Shown piece after piece: positions 54,354 through 64,000 of a stretch of DNA of 64,000 bases. Made by a program: the position numbers and the translations under genes. Location: assembly GCF_001399455.2 (NCBI RefSeq), contig NZ_LLEI02000019.1:1-64000 (forward strand), read 5' to 3'. How positions within the stretch are numbered: position 1 is the stretch's first letter; the number at the start of each line of letters is the position of its first letter. A model generated the notes under the pieces. That model did no database searches, was not told the DNA's origin, and worked only from the letters and a program-made list of their open reading frames with translations. The DNA is from Vibrio bivalvicida. GTDB taxonomy: Bacteria; Pseudomonadota; Gammaproteobacteria; Enterobacterales; Vibrionaceae.

Positions 54354-55708
54354 CGGGTATCATCTGGAATTTTGTTTCCTTTATTATTGCACTCGGCATT
54401 TTAGTCGCAGTACATGAATTCGGCCATTTTTGGGTAGCGCGTCGATGTGGCGTTCGAGTTGAAAAGTTCTCGATTGGTTTTGGTAAATCAATTTGGAGTA
54501 AAGTCGGCAAGGATGGCACAGAGTACAGCATTTCTGTCATCCCTCTAGGCGGCTATGTGAAAATGCTCGATGGTCGACTAGACGAGCTGGCTGAAGGTGA
54601 GCATGAGTTTGCTTTTGACCGTAAGCCACTTTGGAAGCGAACGGCGATTGTTGCTGCCGGTCCCATTTTCAATTTCTTGTTTGCGGTATTTGCTTACTGG
54701 TTAGTATTCCTAATTGGCGTTCCTGCGGTTAAACCAGTTGTTGGTCAAGTTACGCCTTACTCTATTGCTGCCGAAGCGGGATTGGAGCCGGGAATGGAAC
54801 TTAAAGCCGTTTCCGGCGTCAAAACTGCGGATTGGGAATCGGTCAATATGGGGCTCATTTCTCATATTGGTGATAATCAGTTAACCATGACTGTTGCTCC
54901 TGCAGAGGGGGTGGGAATAGAGCAAACTAAGTATTTTGACTTAACGAATTGGAACTTTGACCCAGAGAAAGAGTCTGCTATGTCAGCCTTGGGCTTTGTT
55001 CCATTTACACCGCCAGTGACAGCCAAGCTGACTAATGTGTCAGAAGGTGGGGCTGGTGAGCGGGCTGGTTTAAAAGTAGGTGATTTACTGACCAAGGTTG
55101 ATGGTGTTGAGATCGGCCAATGGCAGCAGGTGGTAGAAAGCATTCACAAAAGCCCAAACAAGCCATTGAACCTTGAAGTGGAGCGTGATGGAGAGCTTTT
55201 ATCATTAGTGATTACACCTGATAGCCGTGAGCTATCCAATCAACGAGTGATAGGTTTTGCTGGAATTACACCTGAGGTCGCAGAATGGCCAGAAAATTAT
55301 CGCTTCGATCTGCAATTTGGTGTAATTGAATCAGTCGGAAAGGCGGTTGAAAAAACAGGCCAGGTCATTGACTTAACCATTAGCATGTTGAAAAAACTGA
55401 TTGTTGGTGATGTTGGTCTTAATAACTTGAGTGGGCCTATTTCGATCGCGAAAGGAGCCGGGACAACAGCCGATTATGGCTTAGTCTACTTCCTAGGGTT
55501 CCTTGCATTAATCAGTGTGAACTTAGGGATTATTAACCTTGTACCGTTGCCAATGTTGGACGGCGGACATTTATTGTTTTTTGCTATTGAGGCTGTAATA
55601 AGACGCCCAGTTCCAGAAAAGTTTCAGGAAATGGGTTACCGTGTGGGCGGTGCAATTATCTTCTCTCTTATGGCAGTGGCAATTTTCAATGATTTTGCTC
55701 GTCTATAA
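54350..55708 (+). CDS. rseP: Site-2 protease RseP
   Basis: A 452-residue intramembrane zinc protease that cleaves RseA in the sigma-E envelope stress cascade, and remnant signal peptides. Catalytic HEFGH at His22-Glu23-His26 is in the first membrane helix; two PDZ domains fill about 115-310; and [15 protein letters not shown] carries the third zinc ligand. It overlaps dxr by four bases and is followed by bamA after 37 bp. Confidence 0.97.
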   Translation: MTGIIWNFVSFIIALGILVAVHEFGHFWVARRCGVRVEKFSIGFGKSIWSKVGKDGTEYSISVIPLGGYVKMLDGRLDELAEGEHEFAFDRKPLWKRTAIVAAGPIFNFLFAVFAYWLVFLIGVPAVKPVVGQVTPYSIAAEAGLEPGMELKAVSGVKTADWESVNMGLISHIGDNQLTMTVAPAEGVGIEQTKYFDLTNWNFDPEKESAMSALGFVPFTPPVTAKLTNVSEGGAGERAGLKVGDLLTKVDGVEIGQWQQVVESIHKSPNKPLNLEVERDGELLSLVITPDSRELSNQRVIGFAGITPEVAEWPENYRFDLQFGVIESVGKAVEKTGQVIDLTISMLKKLIVGDVGLNNLSGPISIAKGAGTTADYGLVYFLGFLALISVNLGIINLVPLPMLDGGHLLFFAIEAVIRRPVPEKFQEMGYRVGGAIIFSLMAVAIFNDFARL

Positions 55709-55745
55709 CCGAGTAAAGGTTGAAGTAAGGAATAACTAAAACAAA

Positions 55746-58157
55746 ATGGCGATGAAAAATATTCTGTTTGCGACCCTGTTAGCGACAAGCGTGAGCGCAA
55801 ACGGTGCCGAGAACTTTGTAGTTCAAGATATTAAAATTGAAGGCTTACAACGTGTTGCACTGGGTGCGGCACTATTGAAAATGCCAGTACGAATTGGCGA
55901 TACCGTAGGGAACCAAGATGTCTCTGAGATGATCCGAGCTTTATACGCTACGGGCAACTTTGAAGATATTAAAGTTCTACGCGACAACGATGTACTTGTT
56001 GTTCAAGTAAAAGAGCGTCCAACTATCGCGAGTATTTCCTTCTCAGGGAACAAGGCGATTAAAGAAGAACAGCTGCAGCAAAACTTAGATGCTTCAGGTA
56101 TTCGGATGGGTGAAGCTCTTGATCGTACAACGCTATCAACGATTGAAAAAGGCCTTGAAGACTTCTACTACAGCGTTGGTAAATACAACGCGACGGTAAA
56201 AGCCGTTGTCACACCACTGCCACGTAACCGTAGTGACCTTAAGTTTGTCTTTACTGAAGGCGTGTCGGCGAAGATTAAACAGATCAACTTTATTGGCAAC
56301 GAAACGTTCGCTGATGAAGAGCTAGTAAACCGTTTTGAGCTGAACGTTGATGTTGCCTGGTGGAACTTCCTTTCTGATGATAAGTATCAAAAGCAAGTCT
56401 TAGCAGGTGATATCGAAGCGCTAAAATCTTACTATTTAGATCGTGGTTATCTGAAGTTTCAGATCGATTCTACTCAGGTTGCCATTTCACCCGATAAAAA
56501 AGGCGTTTATATCACCCTAGGGTTGAATGAAGGTCTGCCGTACACGGTCAAAGATGTCAAATTCCGTGGTGAGTTAATCGGTAAAGAACAAGAATTTGAA
56601 AAACTGGTGACGTTCGAAGCGGGGGAAACCTATAACGGTTCAGCGGTCACTAGTTTAGAAGAGAATGTTAAGCGACTACTTGGTGAAGCGGGTTATGCTT
56701 ACCCACAAGTGCGTACCATTCCTGAGTTTGATGATGAGAACCAATCAGTTTCTTTGGTGGTGAATGTAGAAGCGGGTAAACGTATCTATGTCCGTGACAT
56801 TCGTTTTGTCGGCAACAATGCAACTAAAGATGAAGTATTGCGCCGCGAAATGCGTCAAATGGAAGGCAGTTGGCTCAACTCGAAATCGATTGAAACAGGT
56901 AAAAATCGTCTTAACCGTTTAGGTTACTTTGAAACGGTGGATGTACAAACCGTACGCGTACCTGGTAGTGAAGACCAAGTAGATTTGGTTTACAACGTTA
57001 AGGAAGCTAACTCAGGAAGTATCAACTTTGGTGTTGGCTACGGTACTGAATCAGGTATTAGTTTCCAAGTAGGTCTGCAGCAAGATAACTTCGCAGGTAG
57101 TGGTAACCGCGTTGGTATCAACGCGATGATGAATGACTATCAGAAAAATGTCAGTTTAGACTACCGAGATCCATACTGGAATCTCGATGGTGTCAGTTTG
57201 GGTGGTAAGATCTTCTACAACGAATTCGAAGCGAAAGAAGCGAACATCGTTGACTATACCAACGAAAGTTATGGCGCGAGTCTGACATGGGGTTTCCCAT
57301 TTGATGAACTTAACCGTTTCGAATTTGGTGTGGGTTTAACTCACAACAAGATTGGCAATGTACCGACTTACGATCAGGCCCAGCTGTTTGCCCAAAGTAT
57401 TGGTCAGCCGAACGGTGATATTATTACCAACGACTTTGATTTGAATGTGTCGTGGACGCGCAACAATTTGAACCGAGGTTACTTCCCAACAGCAGGTAAC
57501 TATCAGCGTGCATTTGCTAAGGCAACCGTACCAAGTTCTGACGCACAATACTTTAAGCTGCAGTATGACGTTAGACAGTATGTGCCGTTAACTAAGAAGC
57601 ATGAGTTTACCTTATTAATGCGTGGCCGCTTAGGTTACGGGAATGGTTACGGTAAGACAGATGGCAATGATAACTTGTTCCCATTCTACGAAAACTACTA
57701 TGCAGGTGGCTTTACCACTTTGCGCGGTTTCCGCTCGAACAGTGCAGGTCCAAAAGCGGTCTACACAGTCAATGGTAATCCAAGCACTTGTAATACCGAC
57801 TCTTGTTTGACAGCAACTGACGACTCGGTAGGTGGTAATGCTATCGCCCTAGCGAGTATGGAGCTTATCGTACCGACTCCATTTGCTTCTGACGATTTCA
57901 GAAGTCAGATTCGTACCAGTATGTTTGTCGATGCGGCAAGCGTGTGGGATACAGAGTTTGTTTACGACTCTAAATATACAGGTACTCGCTACTACAATGA
58001 CTACTCTGATCCAATGAACTACCGTGCTTCATACGGTGCAGCGCTGCAATGGATGTCTCCAATGGGGCCGCTAGTCTTCTCCGTTGCGAAACCAATTAAG
58101 TCTTATGAGGGTGATGACGAAGAATTCTTCACATTCACCATCGGCAGAACCTTCTAA
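55746..58157 (+). CDS. bamA: Outer membrane assembly factor BamA
   Basis: An 803-residue Omp85 protein that inserts beta-barrels into the outer membrane. A signal peptide (cleaved near SANGA/ENF) is followed by five POTRA domains (about 24-420) and a 16-strand barrel; the L6 motif region includes GGFTTLRGFRSNSAGP (VRGF/Y-like), and the last residue is phenylalanine (FTIGRTF). A second ATG two codons in is an alternative start. It is followed 16 bases later by skp, its periplasmic partner. Confidence 0.97.
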   Translation: MAMKNILFATLLATSVSANGAENFVVQDIKIEGLQRVALGAALLKMPVRIGDTVGNQDVSEMIRALYATGNFEDIKVLRDNDVLVVQVKERPTIASISFSGNKAIKEEQLQQNLDASGIRMGEALDRTTLSTIEKGLEDFYYSVGKYNATVKAVVTPLPRNRSDLKFVFTEGVSAKIKQINFIGNETFADEELVNRFELNVDVAWWNFLSDDKYQKQVLAGDIEALKSYYLDRGYLKFQIDSTQVAISPDKKGVYITLGLNEGLPYTVKDVKFRGELIGKEQEFEKLVTFEAGETYNGSAVTSLEENVKRLLGEAGYAYPQVRTIPEFDDENQSVSLVVNVEAGKRIYVRDIRFVGNNATKDEVLRREMRQMEGSWLNSKSIETGKNRLNRLGYFETVDVQTVRVPGSEDQVDLVYNVKEANSGSINFGVGYGTESGISFQVGLQQDNFAGSGNRVGINAMMNDYQKNVSLDYRDPYWNLDGVSLGGKIFYNEFEAKEANIVDYTNESYGASLTWGFPFDELNRFEFGVGLTHNKIGNVPTYDQAQLFAQSIGQPNGDIITNDFDLNVSWTRNNLNRGYFPTAGNYQRAFAKATVPSSDAQYFKLQYDVRQYVPLTKKHEFTLLMRGRLGYGNGYGKTDGNDNLFPFYENYYAGGFTTLRGFRSNSAGPKAVYTVNGNPSTCNTDSCLTATDDSVGGNAIALASMELIVPTPFASDDFRSQIRTSMFVDAASVWDTEFVYDSKYTGTRYYNDYSDPMNYRASYGAALQWMSPMGPLVFSVAKPIKSYEGDDEEFFTFTIGRTF

Positions 58158-58173
58158 TATAAAGGAAAATACA

Positions 58174-58683
58174 GTGAACAAAACTATTAAAGCGGCTGGT
58201 CTTGGCCTTCTAGTAATGACGTCTTCTTTTTTTGCCAACGCTGCTGAAGCTGCTCAGAAGATTGGTTACGTAAACACTGCTCAAGTATTTCAGGCTCTTC
58301 CTCAGCGTGAAGTGGTAGCGCAAAAACTTCAAGATGAATTCAAAGATAAATCTTCTGAACTTCAGGCCATTCAGGCTAAAGGCAAGGGTAAGGTTGAAAA
58401 GCTCAAGCGCGATGGCGAGTTGATGAGCCAAGACGATATCGACAAATTGCGTCTAGAGATTGGCCAACTAGAGAATGAACTGAAGCTAAAAGCGCAGTCT
58501 TTCGAAAAGCTAAGACAGCGTCGTCAAGCGGAAGAAGAGCAAAAGCTATTTAAAACTATTCAATCAGCAATCAATAAAGTAGCCGAGAAGCAAGGCTTCG
58601 ATATGGTACTGGAGCAGCAAGCTGTGCGCTTTTCTAAACCAGAAAATGATATTTCTAAAGCTGTAATTGACTCACTAAAATAA
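58174..58683 (+). CDS. skp: Periplasmic chaperone Skp/OmpH
   Basis: A 169-residue trimeric chaperone that carries unfolded outer membrane proteins to BamA. A Sec signal peptide (KAAGLGLLVMTSSFFANA) precedes the mature start AAEAAQKIGYVN; long charged helices (about 50-130) form the tentacles. The GTG start with AAAGGAAA RBS gives the usual length; the reading frame is open upstream into bamA, but that extension is not real. Confidence 0.94.
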   Translation: MNKTIKAAGLGLLVMTSSFFANAAEAAQKIGYVNTAQVFQALPQREVVAQKLQDEFKDKSSELQAIQAKGKGKVEKLKRDGELMSQDDIDKLRLEIGQLENELKLKAQSFEKLRQRRQAEEEQKLFKTIQSAINKVAEKQGFDMVLEQQAVRFSKPENDISKAVIDSLK

Positions 58684-58689
58684 TTATTT

Positions 58690-59721
58690 ATGACGACTCT
58701 TTCTTTGGCTGAATTGGCCACGATTACTGGTGGAGAGCTACATGGTGATGCAACGGCTGTTGTCACCATGGTAGCACCAATGGACAGTGCACAGGATGGT
58801 CATGTTACTTTCCTGTCTAACCCTAAATACGCAAAGCATCTTGCTGAGTGTAAAGCGACACTTGTGATGGTTAAAGAGGCACAACGTGAGCTTTGCTCCG
58901 GTAATGTACTTGTCGTTGATGACCCTTACGTTGCATTTGCTAAAGTGGCGCAAGCGCTCGACACTACGCCAGCCCCTGCTCAAGATATAGCCCCCTCAGC
59001 GGTCATTGCTGACAGTGCCCAATTGGGTGCCAATGTTTCCGTTGGTGCTAATGCTGTGATTGAGTCGGGTGTTGAGCTAGGTGATAACGTTGTTATTGGC
59101 GCAGGCTGTTTTGTGGGTAAAAATGCCAAGCTTGGCAACAACACTAAGCTATGGTCGAATGTTTCGATTTACCATGAAGTGTCATTAGGCTCGGATTGTT
59201 TGGTGCAAGCAAATACCGTAATTGGCTCTGATGGTTTTGGTTATGCGAACGAAAAAGGTGAGTGGGTTAAGATCCCTCAGCTAGGTTCTGTGTGTATAGG
59301 TAATCGAGTTGAAATTGGCTCTTGTACGACCATTGACCGTGGTGCGCTTGATGACACCGTGATTGAAGACAATGTTATCCTTGATAACCAGCTTCAGATC
59401 GCCCATAACGTACACATCGGATATGGTACAGCCATCGCGGGTGCTACGATTATCGCAGGCAGTACTAAGATAGGCAAATACTGTATTATTGGTGGTGGTG
59501 CTGTGATCAACGGTCACATTGAGATTACCGATGGCGTGACAATTACAGGTATGGGTATGGTCATGCGCAGCATCGAAGAGAAAGGTATGTACTCTTCTGG
59601 CATCCCACTACAACCAAATAAAGAGTGGCGTAAAACAGCAACTCGTGTGCATCGTATTGATGACATGAATAAGCGCCTAAAAGCGGTAGAAAAGCTGCTA
59701 GAGAACGACAAAGACGCCTAA
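58690..59721 (+). CDS. lpxD: UDP-3-O-acylglucosamine N-acyltransferase
   Basis: A 343-residue enzyme for the third step of lipid A synthesis. The N-terminal uridine-binding domain (about 1-100) is followed by a left-handed beta helix of hexapeptide repeats (about 105-300) with the catalytic His region [17 protein letters not shown]. It lies six bases after skp. A read-through terminator separates it from fabZ. Confidence 0.96.
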   Translation: MTTLSLAELATITGGELHGDATAVVTMVAPMDSAQDGHVTFLSNPKYAKHLAECKATLVMVKEAQRELCSGNVLVVDDPYVAFAKVAQALDTTPAPAQDIAPSAVIADSAQLGANVSVGANAVIESGVELGDNVVIGAGCFVGKNAKLGNNTKLWSNVSIYHEVSLGSDCLVQANTVIGSDGFGYANEKGEWVKIPQLGSVCIGNRVEIGSCTTIDRGALDDTVIEDNVILDNQLQIAHNVHIGYGTAIAGATIIAGSTKIGKYCIIGGGAVINGHIEITDGVTITGMGMVMRSIEEKGMYSSGIPLQPNKEWRKTATRVHRIDDMNKRLKAVEKLLENDKDA

Positions 59722-59735
59722 CTCTAACATGGTTC

Positions 59736-59764
59736 AAAAAGGCTCGCGTATTGCGGGTCTTTTT
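59736..59764 (+). terminator. Internal terminator between lpxD and fabZ
   Basis: AAAAAGGCTCGC pairs with GCGGGTCTTTTT (two wobbles) around GTATT. It probably only dampens transcription into fabZ-lpxA. Confidence 0.75.
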
Positions 59765-59817
59765 CATCTATAATGCCCGTCAGATACAAAATTAGCATTC
59801 AATATAGGAATATGACT

Positions 59818-60270
59818 TTGACTACTGAAAACAAAACGATGAACATCACTGAAATTCAGGAATTGTTGCCGCATCGCTACCCTTTCTTACTTATTGATCG
59901 TGTGATTGATTTCCAAGAAGAGAAATATCTAACGGCGATTAAGAATGTTTCAGTGAATGAGCCTCAGTTTACAGGTCATTTCCCACAACTACCTGTATTC
60001 CCGGGTGTACTGATCCTTGAAGCAATGGCTCAGGCAACTGGCTTATTGGCATTCAAATCATTCGGTGCTCCTTCAGACAACGAGCTATACTATTTCGCAA
60101 GTGTAGACGGTGCTAAGTTCCGTAAACCAGTGGTACCAGGTGACCAACTGGTGATTGAAGTTGAATTCTTAAAAGAGCGCCGTGGTATTGCTGCATTCAA
60201 AGGCACAGCAAAAGTTGACGGCGAAGTAGTATGTTCTGCTGAACTAAAATGTGCTCGTCGAGAGTTTTAA
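59818..60270 (+). CDS. fabZ: 3-hydroxyacyl-[ACP] dehydratase FabZ
   Basis: A 150-residue hot-dog-fold dehydratase in fatty acid elongation; it competes with LpxA for 3-hydroxymyristoyl-[17 protein letters not shown] carries the catalytic His and [22 protein letters not shown] the catalytic Glu. I chose the TTG at 59818 ([18 protein letters not shown] seven bases away); an ATG at 59812 is too close to that RBS. lpxA starts two bases after its stop. Confidence 0.95.
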   Translation: MTTENKTMNITEIQELLPHRYPFLLIDRVIDFQEEKYLTAIKNVSVNEPQFTGHFPQLPVFPGVLILEAMAQATGLLAFKSFGAPSDNELYYFASVDGAKFRKPVVPGDQLVIEVEFLKERRGIAAFKGTAKVDGEVVCSAELKCARREF

Positions 60271-60271
60271 T

Positions 60272-61060
60272 ATGATTCATGAAACGGCTCAAATTCATCC
60301 TTCTGCTGTCATTGAAGGTGATGTAAAAATCGCAGCTAATGTGACTGTTGGTCCATTCACCTATATCTCGGGAACGATAGAGATCGGTGAAGGTACTGAA
60401 GTGATGTCACATGTTGTGATCAAAGGTCATACAACCATCGGTAAAGACAATCGTATTTTCCCCCATGCTGTGATAGGTGAAGAAAACCAAGACAAGAAAT
60501 ATGGTGGCGAACAGACAACAGTAGTGATCGGTGATCGCAACGTAATCCGCGAAGCGGTACAAATCCACCGTGGCACCACTCAAGATAAAGCAACAACCGT
60601 GATTGGTAATGATAATCTGCTGTGTGTTAATGCACACATCGCCCATGACGTTATTGTTGGTAACCATACTCACGTTGGCAACAATGCTATCCTTGGTGGT
60701 CACGTTACCCTTGGTGACTATGCCGGTGTTATGGCTCTTTCAGCGATTCACCCGTTCTGTAATATCGGTGCTTACTCATACACTGGCGGCTGCTCTGCTG
60801 TTGTTCAAGACGTGCTTCCTTACGTACTTGCGCAAGGTAACCACGCCACACCGTTTGGCCTAAACCTAGTAGGTCTTAAGCGTAACGGTTTTGAGAAGCC
60901 AGAAATCCGTGCTTTGCAGAAAGCGTACAAAGAAATTTACCGTTCGGGTAAAACGCTTGAAGACGCAAAAGCAAGCCTAGTTGAAATGGCAAAAGAGTTT
61001 GAATCAATCAAACCTATGCTAGAGATGTTAGAGATTTCTGAGCGCGGTATTATTCGCTAA
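60272..61060 (+). CDS. lpxA: UDP-N-acetylglucosamine acyltransferase
   Basis: A 262-residue trimeric left-handed beta-helix enzyme, the first step of lipid A synthesis. The hexapeptide repeats run from residue ~5 to 190, with the catalytic His in [19 protein letters not shown]; a helical C-terminal domain ends ERGIIR. The ATG at 60272 gives [16 protein letters not shown] and the same 262 residues as E. coli. Confidence 0.97.
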   Translation: MIHETAQIHPSAVIEGDVKIAANVTVGPFTYISGTIEIGEGTEVMSHVVIKGHTTIGKDNRIFPHAVIGEENQDKKYGGEQTTVVIGDRNVIREAVQIHRGTTQDKATTVIGNDNLLCVNAHIAHDVIVGNHTHVGNNAILGGHVTLGDYAGVMALSAIHPFCNIGAYSYTGGCSAVVQDVLPYVLAQGNHATPFGLNLVGLKRNGFEKPEIRALQKAYKEIYRSGKTLEDAKASLVEMAKEFESIKPMLEMLEISERGIIR

Positions 61061-61080
61061 TATCACTTGTGAAGCTGCAT

Positions 61081-61115
61081 AAAAGATCGCAATCTTACGG
61101 TTGCGGTCTTTTTTA
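61081..61115 (+). terminator. Internal terminator between lpxA and lpxB
   Basis: AAAAGATCGCAA pairs with TTGCGGTCTTTT (one wobble) around an 8-base loop with a T run. As with the lpxD-fabZ stem, it may set a lower level of the next genes. Confidence 0.8.
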
Positions 61116-61151
61116 CTTTTTAAAGCAACAAATTAGGTAGGTCATTCAGCA

Positions 61152-62306
61152 ATGGAAAAACCACTACGTATTGGCATTATCGCCGGCGAACTGTCAGGAG
61201 ATACTTTGGGAGAAGGCTTTATCAAAGCGATTAAAGCGCAATATCCAGATGCAGAGTTTGTTGGCATTGGTGGCCCGAAGATGATCGCTCAAGGCTGTGA
61301 GTCTCTGTTCGATATGGAAGAGCTCGCTGTTATGGGCTTGGTTGAAGTGTTGGGACGACTACCAAGGCTGTTAAAAGTGAAAGCTCACTTGGTAAAGTAT
61401 TTCAGCGATAATCCACCGGATGTCTTTGTCGGTATTGATGCTCCAGATTTCAACTTACGCCTTGAACTCGATCTAAAGAAGAAGGGGATCAAAACAGTTC
61501 ACTATGTCAGCCCTTCAGTTTGGGCATGGCGTCCAAAACGTATCTTCAAAATTGATGCGGCGACCGATCTTGTACTGGCCTTTTTACCGTTTGAAAAAGC
61601 CTTCTACGACAAATATAACGTTGCATGTGAGTTTGTAGGACACACTTTAGCAGACTCGATTCCGCTTGTACCGGATCAAAAACAGGCGAGAGCCTTGCTT
61701 GGCCTAAAGCAAAACAAGCAGTGGTTAGCTGTACTGCCTGGCAGTCGTGGCGGTGAAGTCGGCTTGATTGCTGAACCCTTCATTCAAACCTGTCGTGAAA
61801 TCAAGCAAAAGCATCCAGACATTGGCTTTGTTGTGGCTGCGGTGAATGATAAACGTCGCCAGCAATTTGAACAGATCTGGCAGTCTGTTGCGCCAGATCT
61901 CGACTTTGTTATTGTTCAAGACACTGCGCGAAACGTGATTACGGCTGCTGATGCAGTATTACTTGCCTCAGGCACAGTTGCTCTTGAATGTATGCTGCTT
62001 AAGCGCCCAATGGTGGTTGGCTATAAAGTTAATCGATTAACCGGTTGGTTGGTACAGAAACTGGCAATCACCCAATATGTCTCTTTGCCTAACATCTTGG
62101 CAGGAGAAGAGTTGGTGAAGGAGTTTATTCTCGATGAATGTGCTCCTGAGTACTTAGTTCCTGCCGTCGATAAGATGCTAAATAGTGATAACCAAGAGCT
62201 CATTGATCGCTTTACTGATATGCACAAACTCATTCGCAAAGATGCCGATGTACAGGCCGCTAAAGCTGTACTTAAGTTGATCGGCAGAGATAAACAAGAT
62301 GACTAA
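61152..62306 (+). CDS. lpxB: Lipid A disaccharide synthase
   Basis: A 384-residue family 19 glycosyltransferase that joins lipid X to UDP-2,3-diacylglucosamine at the inner membrane. [37 protein letters not shown] and LLPGSR-like LPGSRGGEV with [21 protein letters not shown] mark the two Rossmann domains. Its end overlaps the rnhB start by eight bases. Confidence 0.97.
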   Translation: MEKPLRIGIIAGELSGDTLGEGFIKAIKAQYPDAEFVGIGGPKMIAQGCESLFDMEELAVMGLVEVLGRLPRLLKVKAHLVKYFSDNPPDVFVGIDAPDFNLRLELDLKKKGIKTVHYVSPSVWAWRPKRIFKIDAATDLVLAFLPFEKAFYDKYNVACEFVGHTLADSIPLVPDQKQARALLGLKQNKQWLAVLPGSRGGEVGLIAEPFIQTCREIKQKHPDIGFVVAAVNDKRRQQFEQIWQSVAPDLDFVIVQDTARNVITAADAVLLASGTVALECMLLKRPMVVGYKVNRLTGWLVQKLAITQYVSLPNILAGEELVKEFILDECAPEYLVPAVDKMLNSDNQELIDRFTDMHKLIRKDADVQAAKAVLKLIGRDKQDD

Positions 62307-62916
62307 ACAAAACAAAGAATTACCGCCGTTTGAATATCCACAGGGATACCTTCGTATCGCTGGTGTTGATGAGGTTGGGCGTGGACCGTTGGTTGGCGAT
62401 GTTGTGACGGCCGCTGTTATCTTAGACCCCAACAATCCAATCGAAGGTTTGAACGATTCAAAGAAACTGTCTGAGAAAAAGCGTTTGGCTTTACTCCCTG
62501 AGATTAAACAAAAAGCACTAGCTTGGTCGGTGGGGCGTTGCTCTCCAGCAGAAATTGATGAACTTAATATTTTGCAAGCGACTATGGTTGCGATGCAAAG
62601 AGCAATTTCTGGCTTAGAGGTACAACCTGATTTAGCCCTGATTGATGGCAACCGTTGCCCTGAGTTAACCATGGACTCGCAAGCGGTCGTCAAAGGCGAT
62701 TTACGCGTTGCTGAAATTGGTGCCGCTTCGATTATCGCTAAAGTGGTGCGTGATCAAGAGATGGAAGAGCTCGATAAGCGTCATCCACAGTTTGGTTTTG
62801 CTCAGCACAAAGGCTATCCAACTAAGGCGCATTTTTCAGCGATTGAACAGCATGGTGTTATCGCTGAGCACCGTAAAAGCTTTAAGCCAGTAAAGCGTGT
62901 GCTAGGTATCGAGTAG
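62299..62916 (+). CDS. rnhB: Ribonuclease HII
   Basis: A 205-residue nuclease that nicks RNA in RNA-DNA hybrids and removes misincorporated ribonucleotides. Catalytic acids are in [14 protein letters not shown] (Asp, Glu), LIDGN (Asp) and [27 protein letters not shown]. It begins inside lpxB and lies 90 bp before dnaE, the usual lpxB-rnhB-dnaE order. Confidence 0.97.
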   Translation: MTKQNKELPPFEYPQGYLRIAGVDEVGRGPLVGDVVTAAVILDPNNPIEGLNDSKKLSEKKRLALLPEIKQKALAWSVGRCSPAEIDELNILQATMVAMQRAISGLEVQPDLALIDGNRCPELTMDSQAVVKGDLRVAEIGAASIIAKVVRDQEMEELDKRHPQFGFAQHKGYPTKAHFSAIEQHGVIAEHRKSFKPVKRVLGIE

Positions 62917-63006
62917 CTAGACTCTTTCGGGGGTATATAAGTCGAAGGTTTTCACTTAATATACCTCAAATATCTCTATCATTTGTAACCGCTTCGGACC
63001 CTATTC

Positions 63007-64000
63007 ATGTCAGACCCTAAGTTTATCCACCTTCGAGTTCATAGTGACTTCTCTATGGTTGATGGCCTCTCTAAAGTGCCACCCTTGATAAAGAAGGTCG
63101 CTGAAATGGGGATGCCTGCCGTAGCGCTCACTGACTTTAGCAACTTATGTGGATTGGTTAAGTTTTATGGCACCGCTCATGGTTGTGGTGTAAAGCCAAT
63201 TATTGGTGCTGATTTTGTTATGCAGTCACCTGAGTTTGGTGATGAGCTAACCAAGGTGACAGTGTTAGCCGCAGATAATGTCGGTTACAAAAATCTTACT
63301 TTATTAATCTCCAAAGCGTATCTGCGCGGGCATGTTCAGCATCAACCCGTTATCGATAAAGAATGGCTAGCAGAGCTTTCAGAAGGCGTGATCGTTCTTT
63401 CTGGTGCTAAAAGTGGTGAGGTAGGTAAAGCATTGCTTAAAGGCAATCAGAAGATTGTCGAGCAGTGTGTCGAGTTTTATCAGACTCATTTTCCTGATCG
63501 TTTTTACCTTGAATTAGTTCGAACTGGGCGCGCTGATGAAGAAACGTACCTGCACTTTGCTTTAGAACTTGCAGATCAATATGATCTCCCTGTTGTCGCC
63601 ACCAATGATGTGGTTATTCTTGATGAAACCTTGTTTGATGCCCATGAAATTCGTGTCGCGATTCACGATGGTTACACGTTAGAAGATCCCCGTCGACCAA
63701 AAAACTATAGTCCTCAGCAATATCTACGTAGTGAAGAAGAGATGTGTGAGTTGTTCTCTGACATCCCAGAAGCGCTGGAAAATAGCGTTGAAATTGCTAA
63801 GCGCTGTAACGTTACAGTTCGCCTTGGTGAGTATTTCTTGCCTGCGTTTCCAACCGAAGGTATGGAAGAGACTGAGTTTCTGGTGAAAAAGTCAGAAGAA
63901 GGTTTAGAAGAACGTCTAGAGTTTCTGTTTCCTGATCCTAAAGAACGAGCAGAGCGTCGCCCAGAGTACGATGAACGTCTTAAAATCGAGCTGGAAGTCA
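63007..64000 (+). CDS. dnaE: DNA polymerase III alpha subunit (5' part)
   Basis: The first 331 codons of the replicative polymerase; the gene runs off the right edge. The PHP domain is clear: [18 protein letters not shown] at the N-terminus, then [17 protein letters not shown] and [11 protein letters not shown]. The family is about 1160 residues, so roughly two thirds are missing from this window. No frameshift is seen in the part present. Confidence 0.95.
   Translation, partial: MSDPKFIHLRVHSDFSMVDGLSKVPPLIKKVAEMGMPAVALTDFSNLCGLVKFYGTAHGCGVKPIIGADFVMQSPEFGDELTKVTVLAADNVGYKNLTLLISKAYLRGHVQHQPVIDKEWLAELSEGVIVLSGAKSGEVGKALLKGNQKIVEQCVEFYQTHFPDRFYLELVRTGRADEETYLHFALELADQYDLPVVATNDVVILDETLFDAHEIRVAIHDGYTLEDPRRPKNYSPQQYLRSEEEMCELFSDIPEALENSVEIAKRCNVTVRLGEYFLPAFPTEGMEETEFLVKKSEEGLEERLEFLFPDPKERAERRPEYDERLKIELEV

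Noticed and set aside
58084..58173. Upstream extension of skp into the end of bamA
   Set aside because: It would place 30 residues before the signal peptide. The GTG at 58174 with a good RBS gives the normal protein.
4030..64000. Horizontally acquired island or prophage
   Set aside because: No integrase, transposase, tRNA junction or block of atypical genes was found. Gene order is that of a core Vibrio chromosome throughout.

Overview
The window is a stretch of a gammaproteobacterial chromosome and almost certainly comes from a Vibrio. The reasons are a complete six-gene Na+-translocating NADH:quinone reductase operon, an OmpK-type porin, FrsA and Crl side by side, a RibBX-type riboflavin enzyme, and a rpsB-tsf-pyrH-frr-uppS-cdsA-dxr-rseP-bamA-skp-lpxD-fabZ-lpxA-lpxB-rnhB-dnaE order typical of the group. 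No prophage, insertion sequence, CRISPR array, tRNA or rRNA was seen. Nearly all genes are core genes; the unusual material is in intergenic repeats, small regulatory units and a few oddly built proteins.

Layout. 1-2.8 kb: panE-yajL-csdA operon (minus), ending in a heptanucleotide tandem repeat. 2.8-4.0 kb: ompK, with three GTTGCAC octamers upstream. 4.0-5.9 kb: a LON-domain protein followed by an ECF sigma factor and its ChrR-type zinc anti-sigma factor. 6-10.2 kb: yajG-cyclophilin-ampG (minus), rlmG (minus) and bolA. 10.6-18 kb: nqrABCDEF, an ERIC-like element, apbE and nqrM, so the sodium pump lies beside its flavinylation and iron-sulfur maturation factors. 18-25.4 kb: a REC-REC-GGDEF protein, SOS-controlled dinB, a RecQ-family helicase, a GreA-like small protein, a YggN-like protein and an NSS transporter. 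25.4-28.4 kb: a three-gene operon of aspartic protease, RimK ligase and AstE-like deacylase (minus), then a 264-bp structured repeat. 28.4-32.9 kb: pepD, a short CRP/FNR-flanked transcription unit encoding a 28-residue peptide, and two purine salvage genes with PurR boxes.

33-44 kb: frsA, crl, proBA, nrdR-ribD-ribE-ribBX-ribH-nusB, thiL-pgpA and yaeH. 44-47.8 kb: map and glnD (minus). 48-64 kb: the rpsB/tsf and pyrH/frr translation genes leading into the outer-membrane assembly and lipid A cluster, then rnhB and the start of dnaE, which runs off the window.

How the genes work together. Nqr makes the sodium motive force, which the NSS transporter probably uses. The rib genes make the flavins that ApbE attaches to NqrB and NqrC. 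uppS, cdsA, rseP, bamA, skp and the lpx/fabZ genes form one envelope biogenesis block, with several internal leaky terminators that could set dosage. The most interesting candidates are the 30.2-30.5 kb transcript, which looks like a dual-function RNA (compare VcdRP of V. cholerae), the protease/ligase/deacylase trio, and the LON-sigma-ChrR unit.
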